Positions 1 to 5,703 of a stretch of 5,729 nucleotides of DNA are shown one piece after another; the stretch's first letter is position 1; the number at the start of each line of letters is the position of its first letter. Location of the stretch: assembly GCA_963975495.1 (NCBI GenBank), contig CAXBID010000249.1, positions 1 to 5,729 of the forward strand, read 5' to 3'. The DNA is from CAXBID01 sp963975495. Lineage in GTDB: Bacteria > Bacteroidota > Bacteroidia > Flavobacteriales > Flavobacteriaceae. Under the pieces are notes generated by a model. The model searched no databases. It had not been told where the DNA came from and was given only the letters and a program-made list of their open reading frames with translations. A program made the translations under genes and the position numbers.

Positions 1-1557
1 ATTCATATCAGAATATTGATAATTTGGGCTTTGATTATATTTAAATACAGATTGCTCAATACCAGCAAACGATAATAAAGGAAGGCCTATTAAAATAACA
101 ATTAACACAAACAATCCCAGATATTGGTTTTTAATAAGTGTTTGAATCAATATGGCCAAAAATGCCCAAATCACAAAATGAATAAACATTAATACGTACA
201 ATTCATATAAATAATGTCCAATTTCAAAATTATAATATCCTTTATAAACTTGAAATGAAACACCTGCAACCAAAATTGTAGCTAATAGCACCAATTGCAT
301 TTTTAATAACGCAATACATTTAGATAATAAAAGTGTCCAGTTTTTTACGGGAGTAACATCTACCAGATGATTTATGCTTGCCATTTCACCTCTACGAATT
401 AACATTCCTGCATACAAGAAAGTCAATAAATTAATAAAAAAGGTGAATGCTGTTCCTGGGAGCAATAACATTTGCCAAGTCGTTGGATAGGTTTTTGTAC
501 CAAATAATTCACCAGCTGTAAGGGCAAAAATCAATAATGATATTAAACCAACAATAACGATTGCAATAAAAGGCCAACTTTTAATAATATATTTGAAATC
601 TATTTTTGAAAGTTTCCAAGTGATTTTAATAGCATTCCAAAATGAGAAATCATAATTCACTTTAGGTATTTCTACACGTGTAATTCCTCCAAAATTTTGC
701 TTTGTGCTACGTGCGCCTTTATCTTTTTTAAAGTTGAACGTAAACGCATTTTGACTGAATGAAAACATTCTATAAACACCAGCTAGAACTAAGGCTGTAA
801 CTCCTAACCATAATAATCGATTATAAATAACAACGCCTTTAAATGGAGGCATTAATTCGTTTTGTTCAGAAACTGTCCAATAGCGTGTATAATAGTTTGC
901 AGCTTGACCACCAAATGGATCGAAAAGTGCTGTTAAAAAACGGTTATCGGGGTTTGACAAAAAACTTTCAGCAACAGCTTGAATAAACATTAATAAAACC
1001 ACTGTAATAAATCCTGCTGCAATATTTCTGCTATAGGTTACAACACCAAAAACTATTGCACCAAACAATAATACATTCGGGATAATATAAACCAAGTAAG
1101 AATGTAAATATGCTGAAATATTAAATGCTCCAACTATTTCCGAATTAGTTCCTGGCAAACGAAAACCTATAAATAAACCAATTCCTGCAACCAAAATTAT
1201 CAATAGAACTATTAAAAACGCACTCAAAAATTTTGCAGATAAATAACTTGTTTTACTAAATGGATAAGAATACAAAATTGAGTGCATGTCACTCTTATAA
1301 TCCCTGTATACTGAAAATCCAATAATTGATGGAAATAAAAAGAATAAAAAAATGGCCATGGTATTAAATAATGCATTTATAGCCAATGGGGAGTTTACAA
1401 TTTTTGAAGAACCTGTTGTAACAACTAATCCATCAAATATTCCTGCTGAACTTGATGATAGAAATATTGCTAACAAAAAGAAAATTATAGTGTAAATGTA
1501 AATAGCTGGCTTTTTTAACCAATATTTCAATTCATGAAAAAATATAGTAGAAAACAT
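1..1557 (-). CDS. ABC-2 type permease, N-terminal part (gene runs off the window); probable permease/M1 aminopeptidase fusion
   Basis: This is the membrane subunit of an ABC exporter in the inner membrane, paired with the ATPase just upstream. The frame is open from an ATG at 1557 to position 1, giving 519 residues with no stop. About 11 hydrophobic segments are visible, near residues 18-34, 62-84, 110-132, 152-174, 178-197, 247-265, 327-346, 367-386, 414-436, 452-474 and 479-497. They fall into two six-helix-like halves joined by a polar stretch (about 266-326). Each half has a charged loop after its second helix (YRDYKSDMHSILYSYPFSK near 84-102 and RRGEMASINHLVDVTPVKNW near 388-407), which suggests an internal duplication. 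From memory, this pattern matches Bacteroidota proteins annotated as ABC transporter permease/M1 family aminopeptidase, where an M1 peptidase domain follows. The HExxH motif of that domain would lie outside this window. The start follows the ATPase stop by 31 bp, with no Shine-Dalgarno, consistent with one transcript. The exported substrate is unknown. Confidence 0.85.
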   Translation of the reverse strand, partial: MFSTIFFHELKYWLKKPAIYIYTIIFFLLAIFLSSSSAGIFDGLVVTTGSSKIVNSPLAINALFNTMAIFLFFLFPSIIGFSVYRDYKSDMHSILYSYPFSKTSYLSAKFLSAFLIVLLIILVAGIGLFIGFRLPGTNSEIVGAFNISAYLHSYLVYIIPNVLLFGAIVFGVVTYSRNIAAGFITVVLLMFIQAVAESFLSNPDNRFLTALFDPFGGQAANYYTRYWTVSEQNELMPPFKGVVIYNRLLWLGVTALVLAGVYRMFSFSQNAFTFNFKKDKGARSTKQNFGGITRVEIPKVNYDFSFWNAIKITWKLSKIDFKYIIKSWPFIAIVIVGLISLLIFALTAGELFGTKTYPTTWQMLLLPGTAFTFFINLLTFLYAGMLIRRGEMASINHLVDVTPVKNWTLLLSKCIALLKMQLVLLATILVAGVSFQVYKGYYNFEIGHYLYELYVLMFIHFVIWAFLAILIQTLIKNQYLGLFVLIVILIGLPLLSFAGIEQSVFKYNQSPNYQYSDMN

Positions 1558-1588
1558 TATGTGTATTTTTTAATTAATAAAAAGGCTT

Positions 1589-2476
1589 TTAGGCAAGAAT
1601 GGGCTCATCTTGTTTTAAAGCAATAAAATACACATCGTCCAATTGTGGATTTGCCAATTTAAAATCATCTGCTGGCTTTTCCGCAGCATGTACCCTTATG
1701 TTTAAGGTATTATCTTGATTGTAGTTAGAAGACAATACTTTATACTCAGCTTCCATAGCTTCCAAATCATCACGTTCTATAATTTTGGTCCAAATTTGCC
1801 CTTTAATTTCTTCGGTAGCCTCAGTTGGTGTGGTATGCTTTAAAATGCGTCCTCCATTTAAAATAGCCATTTCGTTACACAATTCCTTTACGTCATCAAC
1901 TATATGCGTTGAAAAAATAACGGTGCAATTGGTACCTACTTCGCGTAAAACATTTAAGAAACGGTGTCGTTCTGCAGGATCTAATCCAGCCGTTGGTTCG
2001 TCAACAATAATCAATTTTGGATTATTCAATAACAGCTGAGCGATCCCGAAACGCTGTTTCATACCTCCCGAATAACCTGCTACGTCCTTTTTTCTAACAT
2101 CATATAAATTAGTGATTTCTAAAACTTCCTTCACCAAAACTTCTCTATCAGATTTGGAACTTACGCCCTTTAAGGTTGCGAAATAATCCAATAATTTTTC
2201 AGCAGACATTTTGGGGTAAACACCAAAAGATTGTGGTAAATAACCCAAAACTTTGCGAAGTGCCATTTTATCCTCTAATATATTAATATCTCCAAATTGA
2301 ATTGAACCAGAATCAGGGCTTTGCAATGTAGCGATTGTGCGCATCAAGGACGATTTTCCAGCACCGTTTGGCCCTAATAATCCGAACATACCAGATCCTA
2401 TTTCTAAGTTTAAATTATCAATGGCCTTAACGCCATTTTTATACGTTTTTGTCAAATCCTTGATGGCTAATTTCAT
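1589..2476 (-). CDS. ABC transporter ATP-binding protein (ABC-2 exporter ATPase)
   Basis: This 295-residue cytoplasmic ATPase should power the permease encoded directly downstream. All nucleotide-binding motifs are intact: Walker A GPNGAGKS (residues 35-42), Q-loop Gln82 in YLPQ, signature YSGGMKQR (135-142), Walker B LIIVDEP (155-161), D-loop GLDP (164-167) and H-loop His191 in STHI. The roughly 220-residue ATPase core is followed by a C-terminal extension of about 75 residues (from about 220) of the kind seen in stand-alone ATPases of the CcmA/drug-export group. The LGYLPQSFGVYP stretch (77-88) is typical of that group. The first gene in its unit starts at 2476, and its promoter should lie in the 173-bp divergent region upstream. 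The substrate cannot be read from the ATPase. Confidence 0.95.
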   Translation of the reverse strand: MKLAIKDLTKTYKNGVKAIDNLNLEIGSGMFGLLGPNGAGKSSLMRTIATLQSPDSGSIQFGDINILEDKMALRKVLGYLPQSFGVYPKMSAEKLLDYFATLKGVSSKSDREVLVKEVLEITNLYDVRKKDVAGYSGGMKQRFGIAQLLLNNPKLIIVDEPTAGLDPAERHRFLNVLREVGTNCTVIFSTHIVDDVKELCNEMAILNGGRILKHTTPTEATEEIKGQIWTKIIERDDLEAMEAEYKVLSSNYNQDNTLNIRVHAAEKPADDFKLANPQLDDVYFIALKQDEPILA

Positions 2477-2527
2477 TTGATTCTATTTTAAGTTGAATTA
2501 TATTTCTAATAAGTATAAAAACTATAC

Positions 2528-2542
2528 ATTTTGTTACAAAAT
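2528..2542. promoter_or_regulatory. Candidate operator: 15-bp palindrome ATTTTGTTACAAAAT
   Basis: Seven-base arms ATTTTGT and ACAAAAT pair perfectly around a single central T. Such odd-centred symmetry suits binding of a dimeric protein better than an RNA hairpin, since the loop would be too short. It lies 52 bp upstream of the ATPase start and about 108 bp upstream of the M42 start, so it could affect either gene. A related sequence, ATTTTTACAAAAT, lies at 2581-2593 with centres 52 bp apart, about five helical turns. No regulator gene is visible, and in such AT-rich DNA chance remains possible. Confidence 0.3.
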
Positions 2543-2581
2543 ATTTTCAAAGGACTATTAAAAACTAAATAAATCCTATTA

Positions 2582-2603
2582 TTTTTACAAAATACAGTAA
2601 AAA
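2582..2603. promoter_or_regulatory. Inverted repeat TTTTTAC-N8-GTAAAAA
   Basis: Seven-base perfect arms at 2582-2588 and 2597-2603 flank an 8-base spacer. The repeat lies 46 bp upstream of the M42 start, close to where its promoter is expected, and overlaps the second copy of the ATTTT/AAAAT motif. It could be an operator or a weak AU-rich hairpin in the leader. Low information content limits confidence. Confidence 0.25.
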
Positions 2604-2649
2604 AACGACGTCATAATTTTAATGACTCGATAAATAACAAAACAACCTT

Positions 2650-3738
2650 ATGGCTACAAAAAGCATACTCAATAAAAAGTCGATGGCCTTTTTAGAAAAA
2701 TATTTAAATAATGCAGCTCCAACTGGGTACGAATGGACAGGGCAAAAGCTTTGGATGGATTATTTAAAACCTTATGTTGATGAGTTTATTACCGATACCT
2801 ATGGAACGGCCGTTGGGGTTATAAACCCAAAAGCAAAATACAAAGTAGTTATTGAAGGGCATGCCGATGAAATTTCTTGGTATGTAAATTACATTTCAGA
2901 TAATGGGCTTATTTATGTGATTAGAAATGGCGGTAGCGATCATCAAATCGCTCCGAGCAAGATCGTGAACATCCATACCAAAAATGGTATTGTAAAAGGT
3001 GTTTTTGGTTGGCCAGCCATACATACGCGTGATAAATCTAAAGAAGAGGCTCCAAAACCAGATAACATTACTATAGATGTTGGCGCAAAAGATAAAAAAG
3101 CCGTTGAAAAAATGGATATCCACGTAGGGTGCGTAATTACCTATCCAGATGAATTTCATATTCTAAATGGTGATAAATTTGTGTGTCGCGCACTAGATAA
3201 TCGTATTGGCGGATTTATGATTGCCGAAGTGGCACGATTACTTAAGGAAAATAAACAAACACTGCCTTTTGGACTATACATTACGAATTCCGTGCAAGAA
3301 GAGATTGGTTTACGTGGTGCCGAAATGATTACTCAAACGATCAAGCCAAATGTGGCTATAGTTACTGATGTTACTCATGATACCACTACCCCGATGATAG
3401 AACGTAAAAAAGAAGGGCATTTAGAAATGGGTTTAGGTCCTGTTGTGGCTTACGCACCTGCGGTACAACAAAAACTGCGTGATTTAATTACCGAAACTGC
3501 CAAAGACAAGAAAATCCCTTTTCAACGTTCTGCTTGTTCGCGCGCTACTGGAACAGACACCGATGCTTTTGCTTATAGCAATGGTGGCGTAGCCTCGGCT
3601 TTAATTTCATTACCTCTTCGCTACATGCATACTACGGTTGAAATGGTACATAAGGATGATGTTGAAAATGTTATAAAATTAATTTACGAAACACTATTGA
3701 CTATTAAAGATGGTGAAACGTTTAGTTATTTTAAATAA
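2650..3738 (+). CDS. M42 family metallopeptidase (glutamyl aminopeptidase / TET-like family)
   Basis: This 362-residue cytoplasmic dimetal aminopeptidase is of normal length for peptidase family M42, whose members release N-terminal residues from peptides and often form large dodecameric cages. The expected active-site set is complete: His71 and Asp73 in GHADEI, bridging Asp183 in RALDNRIGG, catalytic base Glu217 and metal ligand Glu218 in SVQEEIGLRGA, Asp240 in VTDVTHD, and His327 in RYMHTTVEM. The inserted segment between about 85 and 170 fits the beta-barrel oligomerisation domain of the family. There is no signal peptide. Substrate preference (acidic, leucine or other) cannot be decided, and M42 proteins are sometimes misannotated as endoglucanases. 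The ATG at 2650 gives the family-typical N-terminus. It is transcribed divergently from the ABC operon, with a Nudix gene 48 bp downstream in the same direction. Confidence 0.95.
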   Translation: MATKSILNKKSMAFLEKYLNNAAPTGYEWTGQKLWMDYLKPYVDEFITDTYGTAVGVINPKAKYKVVIEGHADEISWYVNYISDNGLIYVIRNGGSDHQIAPSKIVNIHTKNGIVKGVFGWPAIHTRDKSKEEAPKPDNITIDVGAKDKKAVEKMDIHVGCVITYPDEFHILNGDKFVCRALDNRIGGFMIAEVARLLKENKQTLPFGLYITNSVQEEIGLRGAEMITQTIKPNVAIVTDVTHDTTTPMIERKKEGHLEMGLGPVVAYAPAVQQKLRDLITETAKDKKIPFQRSACSRATGTDTDAFAYSNGGVASALISLPLRYMHTTVEMVHKDDVENVIKLIYETLLTIKDGETFSYFK

Positions 3739-3749
3739 ATTATTTTGTC

Positions 3750-3776
3750 ATTCCCGCGAAGGCGGGAATCTTTTTT
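3750..3776 (+). terminator. GC-rich hairpin with T6 tract; also resembles a dispersed palindromic repeat
   Basis: Perfect 8-bp arms ATTCCCGC (3750-3757) and GCGGGAAT (3762-3769) enclose a GAAG loop, followed by C and six Ts (3771-3776). This is a textbook Rho-independent terminator, beginning 11 bases after the M42 stop codon. The core with its preceding TTGTC also matches, from memory, a REP-like palindrome that occurs many times between genes in diverse bacteria including Bacteroidota. The T-run ends only 10 bases before the Nudix start codon. Either transcription of that gene begins upstream of the hairpin, or the hairpin is leaky and the two genes are co-transcribed. Confidence 0.75.
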
Positions 3777-3786
3777 ATAACACCTA

Positions 3787-4344
3787 ATGGACGAATACAT
3801 TGACATTGTTGATAAATACGGTAATCCAACAGGTGAATCAGAACTTAAATCTGTAATTCACCAAAAAGGATATTATCACAATACCGCGCATATTTGGTTT
3901 TACACATACGGTGGCAACATACTATTATCGCAACGGTCTGCTAAAAAACCCATTTGCCCATTACTTTGGGATGTTTCAGTAGCTGGACATATTGATGCTG
4001 GCGAATCTATTAAAACTGCAGCCATCAGGGAAACCCAAGAAGAAATAGGCTTAACAATTACCCAAGAATCTTTACAAAAAATTGGTGTTTTTAAATGTCT
4101 TCAGAGTTATGATAATGGTATAAATGACAATGAATTTCATCATACCTTCATAAGTGAATTAAAAGTACAGTTATCAGAATTAATACCTCAAGAGGAAGAA
4201 GTTGAAGCACTAAAATTGGTTTCAATTGATGAATTTAAATCTATATTAAATAATATAGGAGCTAATAATCACTTTGTGCCATCTAACAAAGCGTATTACG
4301 AAGTGGTACTTAAAAACATTATTGAAGCAGTCGCTAAAAAATAA
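3787..4344 (+). CDS. Nudix hydrolase, isopentenyl-diphosphate-isomerase-like subgroup
   Basis: This 185-residue soluble protein carries a near-perfect Nudix box at residues 67-89 (Gly67, Glu73, Arg81-Glu82, Glu85-Glu86, Gly88-Leu89). The one deviation is Thr83 where a hydrophobic residue is usual. The N-terminal DEYIDIVDKYGNPTG stretch, the HNTAHIWFY strand (31-39), the LLSQRSAKK segment (46-54) and LWDVSVAGH (60-68) are typical of the IPP-isomerase-like Nudix group (COG1443, which includes E. coli YfcD-type proteins). Members hydrolyse nucleoside or other diphosphate compounds, but substrates are mostly unproven. True IPP isomerase activity cannot be claimed from sequence alone. There is no signal peptide or membrane segment. 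It lies 48 bp after the M42 gene on the same strand, separated by a terminator-like hairpin, and may be expressed by read-through. It is convergent with the downstream metallopeptidase gene. Confidence 0.92.
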   Translation: MDEYIDIVDKYGNPTGESELKSVIHQKGYYHNTAHIWFYTYGGNILLSQRSAKKPICPLLWDVSVAGHIDAGESIKTAAIRETQEEIGLTITQESLQKIGVFKCLQSYDNGINDNEFHHTFISELKVQLSELIPQEEEVEALKLVSIDEFKSILNNIGANNHFVPSNKAYYEVVLKNIIEAVAKK

Positions 4345-4409
4345 GTGTCCGTAAGTTGAAAATCCCTTCTGAAATTTATGTTTTTAGCAAAATACCTTTT
4401 TTAAAACTC

Positions 4410-4429
4410 CTTCCCTTTTTTAAGGGAAG
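4410..4429. repeat. Perfect inverted repeat CTTCCCTT-TTTT-AAGGGAAG
   Basis: Eight-base perfect arms (4410-4417 and 4422-4429) enclose a T4 loop, 65 bases after the Nudix stop codon. It can form a hairpin on either strand and might act as a bidirectional transcription end or RNA-stabilising structure. There is no T-tract after it on the plus strand and only a T4 on the minus strand. CCTTCC at 4409-4414 could instead pair with GGAAGG at 4487-4492, enclosing the other hairpins. Confidence 0.55.
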
Positions 4430-4457
4430 AGCTTGTGCCGAATTCACTTCTGTATGG

Positions 4458-4484
4458 CTTTGATTTCACTAAAAGAAATCAAAG
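4458..4484. repeat. Perfect 10-bp inverted repeat with 7-base loop
   Basis: Arms CTTTGATTTC (4458-4467) and GAAATCAAAG (4475-4484) pair perfectly around ACTAAAA. With the hairpin at 4410-4429 it forms a compact structured segment between convergent genes. It lacks a T-run, so it is not a classical terminator. It may be part of a dispersed palindromic element or a structured 3' end of the Nudix transcript. Confidence 0.55.
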
Positions 4485-4546
4485 TCGGAAGGGTTAAACT
4501 CACTAATTTATACTGTTTTTGTCTTCCGAATACTTATTTTTTAAAA

Positions 4547-4557
4547 ACCTAGTAGGT
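4547..4557. repeat. Palindrome ACCTA-G-TAGGT
   Basis: An 11-bp perfect symmetric sequence. On the minus strand it is directly followed by a T5 tract, as a terminator for the peptidase gene would need. A single-base loop is impossible, however, so the real RNA stem would be only three or four base pairs. It may be a degraded copy of a repeat or a protein site; no function can be assigned. Confidence 0.25.
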
Positions 4558-4610
4558 CTGAAAGTTTATATATAACGAAAGTTTTGATTTTTAGCGTGTT
4601 GTGATTTATG

Positions 4611-4634
4611 AATTATTTTTTGTCATGTACTCAG
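4611..4634 (+). repeat. Left arm of inverted repeat bracketing the zinc-ribbon peptidase gene
   Basis: Read on the plus strand, this 24-base stretch matches the reverse complement of 5677-5700 at 21 of 24 positions, including 15 in a row (TTTTTGTCATGTACT, 4617-4631). The exact block ends on the first base of the complement of the peptidase TGA stop codon (4631-4633), so the arm lies against the 3' end of the gene. No target-site duplication is evident outside the arms. Confidence 0.6.
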
Positions 4635-5656
4635 CCCTTTAACAGCAAATGATGTATAAAATCCAACTTTTTAAATACTTCATTAGGCACAATAAAGGGA
4701 TAAATATCTGGTACACCCATCGAGCGATTTAAACTATTTGCAGCCGATGTTAGTTGCATATTAGCGTCAAAAATAATCTTAAAATCGTTAGTTATATAAG
4801 GATTCGGACAATTTGAAGATTGGTTTAAACGGTTTTGTGCTAAACTATCAGTAAATGTTAAACCTAAATGATGCCCTGTTTCCAGTGTATCCATAATATG
4901 CAGATAATGCGCCCAGGTTTCAGCCCAATCTTCCCATGGGTGCGAACTCGCATACTTACTTATAAATTTTTGATTCCAATTTGAAGGTGCTCCATTTTTG
5001 TAGTGCGTTTCAAGAGCTAGACCATAATCCTGTGTTTCATCACCAAACAGATTTCGAAACCCTTGTAAATCAACTTGGTTTTCAAAAAGTAACATCCAAT
5101 AATAATGCCCTATTTCGTGTCTAAAATGCCCCAAAAGCGTTCGGTAAAGTTCATGCATTTGCTTTTTAAGCTGCTCTCTGTGTACTGAATCAGCCTCAGA
5201 AAGCAAAATTGTAATGACACCGTTTGAATGACCTGTAACTAATTTATCTTTATTATTTTCAGAAATAAAATCAAAGGCAATACCATTGGCCTTGTTTAAC
5301 TTAGAATCTATTGGAAGTTTTAATTTAATAAGTTGATATATTAATCTGTGCTTAGCAATTTCTAATTTTTGCCATTTTTTAAAACCCTCAATATCACTTT
5401 TATTGGGCACTTTTCTGTTAAGCTCGCATGCTTTACAAAATCCATTTTTATCAGTATCCTCAATTAACCAATTGCACACAGAAAATTGATGATTATGGCA
5501 AAATTTCAAGTTAGTATTACGAGTCGAGTTGTAACCTATCGGGAGATCAAACTCATCAGTATTTACATTATAACCTAAAACACTATTACAGCTTACACAA
5601 TGCGTATTTTCGAAAAACACAGTAGATGCGCAGTTTGGACATTTAAATATTTTCAT
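4631..5656 (-). CDS. Putative zinc-binding metallopeptidase with N-terminal zinc ribbons (Peptidase_Mx-type, COG4307-like)
   Basis: This 341-residue protein has no signal peptide or membrane segment, so it is probably cytoplasmic. The N-terminus holds Cys pairs C6-x2-C9 and C20-x2-C23, then a second cluster with C53, H54, H56, C61, C74 and C77, consistent with two small zinc-binding modules. A basic linker follows (about 90-115), then a catalytic-type HEIGH motif at 180-184 with Glu181 as the presumed general base. HPWEDWAETWAHYLH (239-253) probably supplies the third zinc ligand, perhaps Glu242, Asp243 or Glu246. This arrangement matches, from memory, the uncharacterised family of a zinc-ribbon domain plus Peptidase_Mx (Pfam PF15887). 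Its substrate and role are unknown, and proteolysis is inferred from the motif. The gene is bracketed by an inverted repeat and is convergent with the Nudix gene. The ATG at 5656 gives a CPNC ribbon at the extreme N-terminus, which supports this start. Confidence 0.9.
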   Translation of the reverse strand: MKIFKCPNCASTVFFENTHCVSCNSVLGYNVNTDEFDLPIGYNSTRNTNLKFCHNHQFSVCNWLIEDTDKNGFCKACELNRKVPNKSDIEGFKKWQKLEIAKHRLIYQLIKLKLPIDSKLNKANGIAFDFISENNKDKLVTGHSNGVITILLSEADSVHREQLKKQMHELYRTLLGHFRHEIGHYYWMLLFENQVDLQGFRNLFGDETQDYGLALETHYKNGAPSNWNQKFISKYASSHPWEDWAETWAHYLHIMDTLETGHHLGLTFTDSLAQNRLNQSSNCPNPYITNDFKIIFDANMQLTSAANSLNRSMGVPDIYPFIVPNEVFKKLDFIHHLLLKG

Positions 5657-5660
5657 GTTA

Positions 5661-5691
5661 TAAAAGTATGTATTTTCTTAGTACATGACAA
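5661..5691 (-). promoter_or_regulatory. Candidate Bacteroidota-type promoter for the zinc-ribbon peptidase
   Basis: On the minus strand a TTG (5691-5689) is followed by 20 bases and then TACTTTTA (5668-5661). This resembles the flavobacterial -33 TTG / -7 TAnnTTTG pattern with one mismatch. The -33 element lies inside the right arm of the inverted repeat. The -7 box ends only 4 bases before the ATG, so the transcript would be leaderless or nearly so, which weakens the call. Confidence 0.3.
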
Positions 5692-5700
5692 AAATTAAAT
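5677..5700 (-). repeat. Right arm of inverted repeat bracketing the zinc-ribbon peptidase gene
   Basis: Read on the minus strand, this matches 4611-4634 at 21 of 24 positions; the exact 15-base block is 5680-5694. It ends 20 bp upstream of the peptidase start codon and overlaps the candidate -33 element. Both arms point inward toward the gene. Confidence 0.6.
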
Positions 5701-5703
5701 AGT

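Larger units (their letters stand above)
2477..2649. promoter_or_regulatory. Divergent intergenic control region (ABC exporter / M42 peptidase)
   Basis: This AT-rich 173-bp stretch separates the starts of the minus-strand ATPase and the plus-strand M42 peptidase, so both promoters should be here or just inside. No perfect Bacteroidota -7 box (TAnnTTTG) is present. Near matches are TAGTTTTT on the minus strand, about 23 bp after a TTG, and TATTTTTA on the plus strand at 2580-2587; both differ at the last base. Three short inverted repeats lie here: 2528-2542, 2582-2603, and GTCAT/ATGAC at 2610-2614 and 2622-2626. The leader before the M42 start is A-rich and has no Shine-Dalgarno sequence. Promoter positions are guesses; the divergent layout is certain. 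Confidence 0.5.
4345..4630. other. Gene-free convergent intergenic region rich in inverted repeats
   Basis: This 286-bp region lies between the 3' ends of the Nudix gene (plus) and the zinc-ribbon peptidase (minus). No credible reading frame or RNA gene is seen. It contains two perfect hairpins (4410-4429 and 4458-4484), a weaker one between them (GCCGAA near 4437 facing TTCTGT near 4448), and an 11-bp palindrome at 4547-4557. It also has a direct repeat GAAAGTTT (4560-4567 and 4577-4584) and the left arm of the inverted repeat around the peptidase gene. No hairpin here is followed by a long T-run, so termination for either flanking gene is not explained by a classical terminator. Confidence 0.6.

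Noticed and set aside
1785..2039. 84-codon open frame on the plus strand
   Set aside because: It lies entirely antisense within the ATPase gene, over its Walker B and signature coding region, and its product has no recognisable features.
2896..3159. 87-codon open frame on the minus strand
   Set aside because: It is antisense to the well-supported M42 peptidase gene, and its aromatic-rich product reflects the reverse complement of that coding sequence.
3743..3751. TTTTGTCAT shared between the REP-like hairpin flank and the inverted-repeat arms
   Set aside because: Nine shared bases with divergent sequence afterwards; too short to claim common origin without genome-wide comparison.
4560..4584. 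Direct repeat GAAAGTTT spaced 17 bp apart
   Set aside because: Eight-base, low-complexity and AT-rich; only two copies and no gene nearby that it could control. Chance is likely.
4345..4630. Possible tRNA or small protein gene in the convergent gap
   Set aside because: No cloverleaf with TTC-type T-loop features and no reading frame with a start and useful length were found; only hairpins are present.
4617..4650. Left arm of the inverted repeat as a plus-strand promoter
   Set aside because: The TTG is present, but the position 20 bp downstream (4643-4650, CAGCAAAT) has no TAnnTTTG-like box and no plus-strand gene follows.
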